NCBI GenBank assembly: GCA_030629295.1 | Contig: DAOVPH010000105.1 | Location: 1-5,838, forward strand | DNA: 5,838 bases | DNA from: Candidatus Latescibacterota bacterium | GTDB lineage: Bacteria; Latescibacterota; MVCY01 | Reading direction: 5' to 3' | Shown: positions 4,887-5,838 of the stretch, in pieces | Layout of the letters: every line of letters begins with the position of its first letter | Position numbering within the stretch: position 1 is the first letter of the stretch | Notes under the pieces: model-generated | What the model was told of the DNA's origin: nothing | What the model saw: only the letters and a program-made list of their open reading frames with translations | The model's database searches: none | Position numbers and translations under genes: made by a program

Positions 4887-5838
4887 ATGTTAAAGGGCAA
4901 AAGATATTACGAAACTTTTCCTATTTTGAAAGGTTTTCTGTTTGTCGTTGCGGTGGTGTTTGTGTTTGCCTTTCTTATCTATACCCAGGGAGTGGTGCGC
5001 AAACTCAGGGAAGAGGAGAAAAGGGCCACCGGTATTTTCGCCAACCTGTATGCAGCGGCTGCCACCTCGATGGCTGCCACCGGTATCGAGCTGCATCTAA
5101 TTGTAGAAGACGTAATTAAGAAGACAAATTTCCCAGTTATAGTCACTGATACCGAGGACAACCCCCAGGTATGGAAAGGCGTGGGCATCTCTTCCGCTGA
5201 CACCTCAGAGACTACCCAAGCAATTCTGAAACAGATGGTGGCTGAAATGGATCGTCAGAACAGTCCTGTCCCTTTAGTTTCTGAGAAGCTGGGTGGTATT
5301 TTCGGCTACCTTCACTACGGCGAGTCCACCGCCTTTCATCGTCTCACCTGGTTGCCTTTTGTGGAAATAGGCGTCATCTTGCTCTTCGTCTTTATTGGAT
5401 TTTTGGGATTTAGACACATCAAGAATAGCGAACAGCGGTACATCTGGATAGGAATGGCAAAAGAAGCTGCCCACCAACTGGGTACTCCCATATCTTCTCT
5501 GTTCGGTTGGTTGGAGCTACTGAAAGCGAGGACAAAGGATAAGGGTTCCTCCGTCGTAGAGGAGATGGAAAACGATGTATCCCGACTGAACAAAATTGCC
5601 TCCAGGTTCAATCAGATAGGTCTGACTCCCAGGCTCAAAAACGAGAATGTGGCGCCCATAATCACCGAGACCATTGCCTATTTCCAGAGGAGATTGCCTC
5701 AGTTCGGGGCTGAGGTCAGAATCACAGGTACTTACGAAGAGGTTCCAGATATTCCTGTAAACAGAGAGCTTCTAAGCTGGGCATTTGAGAATCTTCTCCG
5801 AAATTCCTTGGATGCGATTGACAAACAGGGGGGGAGGA
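4887..5838 (+). CDS. Membrane sensor histidine kinase (5' part, cut by window end)
   Basis: The first 317 residues are present with no stop. Transmembrane segment 1 spans about 14-33, then comes a ~120-residue extracytoplasmic sensor region (34-155) that I cannot assign to a named sensor family, then transmembrane segment 2 at about 156-175. There is no obvious HAMP domain. The H-box is AKEAAHQLGTPISSL with phospho-accepting His196, followed by a second DHp helix to about 245. The ATP-binding domain begins around 255 and reaches the N-box, ENLLRNSLDAI with Asn306, just before the window ends; the G-boxes are not visible. It should autophosphorylate on His196 and pass phosphate to a response regulator, probably encoded nearby. 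The ATG at 4887 is chosen for GAGAGGA (4872-4878) 8 bases upstream and for starting just before the first membrane helix. It follows serS by 23 bases, so co-transcription is likely. The signal sensed is unknown. Confidence 0.9.
   Translation, partial: MLKGKRYYETFPILKGFLFVVAVVFVFAFLIYTQGVVRKLREEEKRATGIFANLYAAAATSMAATGIELHLIVEDVIKKTNFPVIVTDTEDNPQVWKGVGISSADTSETTQAILKQMVAEMDRQNSPVPLVSEKLGGIFGYLHYGESTAFHRLTWLPFVEIGVILLFVFIGFLGFRHIKNSEQRYIWIGMAKEAAHQLGTPISSLFGWLELLKARTKDKGSSVVEEMENDVSRLNKIASRFNQIGLTPRLKNENVAPIITETIAYFQRRLPQFGAEVRITGTYEEVPDIPVNRELLSWAFENLLRNSLDAIDKQGGR

Overview
The window comes from a Gram-negative (diderm) bacterium of roughly balanced base composition. A periplasmic lipoprotein carrier (LolA) implies an outer membrane. 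The subtilase ends in a FlgD-like/type IX sorting-like Ig domain (Pro-Asn-Pro start, WDG...GVY core), a C-terminus common in the FCB group and allied uncultured phyla such as Zixibacteria, KSB1, WOR-3/Stahlbacteria and TA06-like lineages. Placement in that broad region is inference; no marker here fixes the phylum. All recognised genes lie on the + strand.

Layout: (1) bases 2-58 look like the last codons of an upstream gene, with a TTGACA-type promoter candidate inside an 8-bp inverted repeat at 32-67. (2) 195-857 encodes a LolA-type carrier, joined by an ATGA overlap to (3) 854-2623, a secreted S8 (subtilisin-like) protease. (4) 2668-3168 is a HIT-family nucleotide phosphorylase/hydrolase resembling Ap4A phosphorylases. 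(5) 3169-3531 is a 363-bp intergenic region holding a composite palindromic element (3316-3403). (6) 3532-4863 encodes a seryl-tRNA synthetase-type protein, best started at a TTG behind a strong Shine-Dalgarno site. Its last ~25 residues come from a second palindromic repeat (4800-4835). (7) 4887-5838 is the 5' part of a membrane sensor histidine kinase, cut by the window end after the N-box begins.

The genes form one directional run. lolA and the protease are probably translationally coupled and both act in the envelope. HIT and SerRS are cytosolic adenine-nucleotide enzymes; SerRSs are known to make Ap4A as a side product, which Ap4A phosphorylases consume, so their proximity is suggestive only. 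The kinase follows serS by 23 bp and is probably co-transcribed, with its partner regulator perhaps beyond the window.

I do not see a clear new defence or mobile system. The most unusual signals are a SerRS-like protein with several substitutions at normally invariant active-site positions, and two different palindromic repeat families in and around that same gene, one of them read into the protein.
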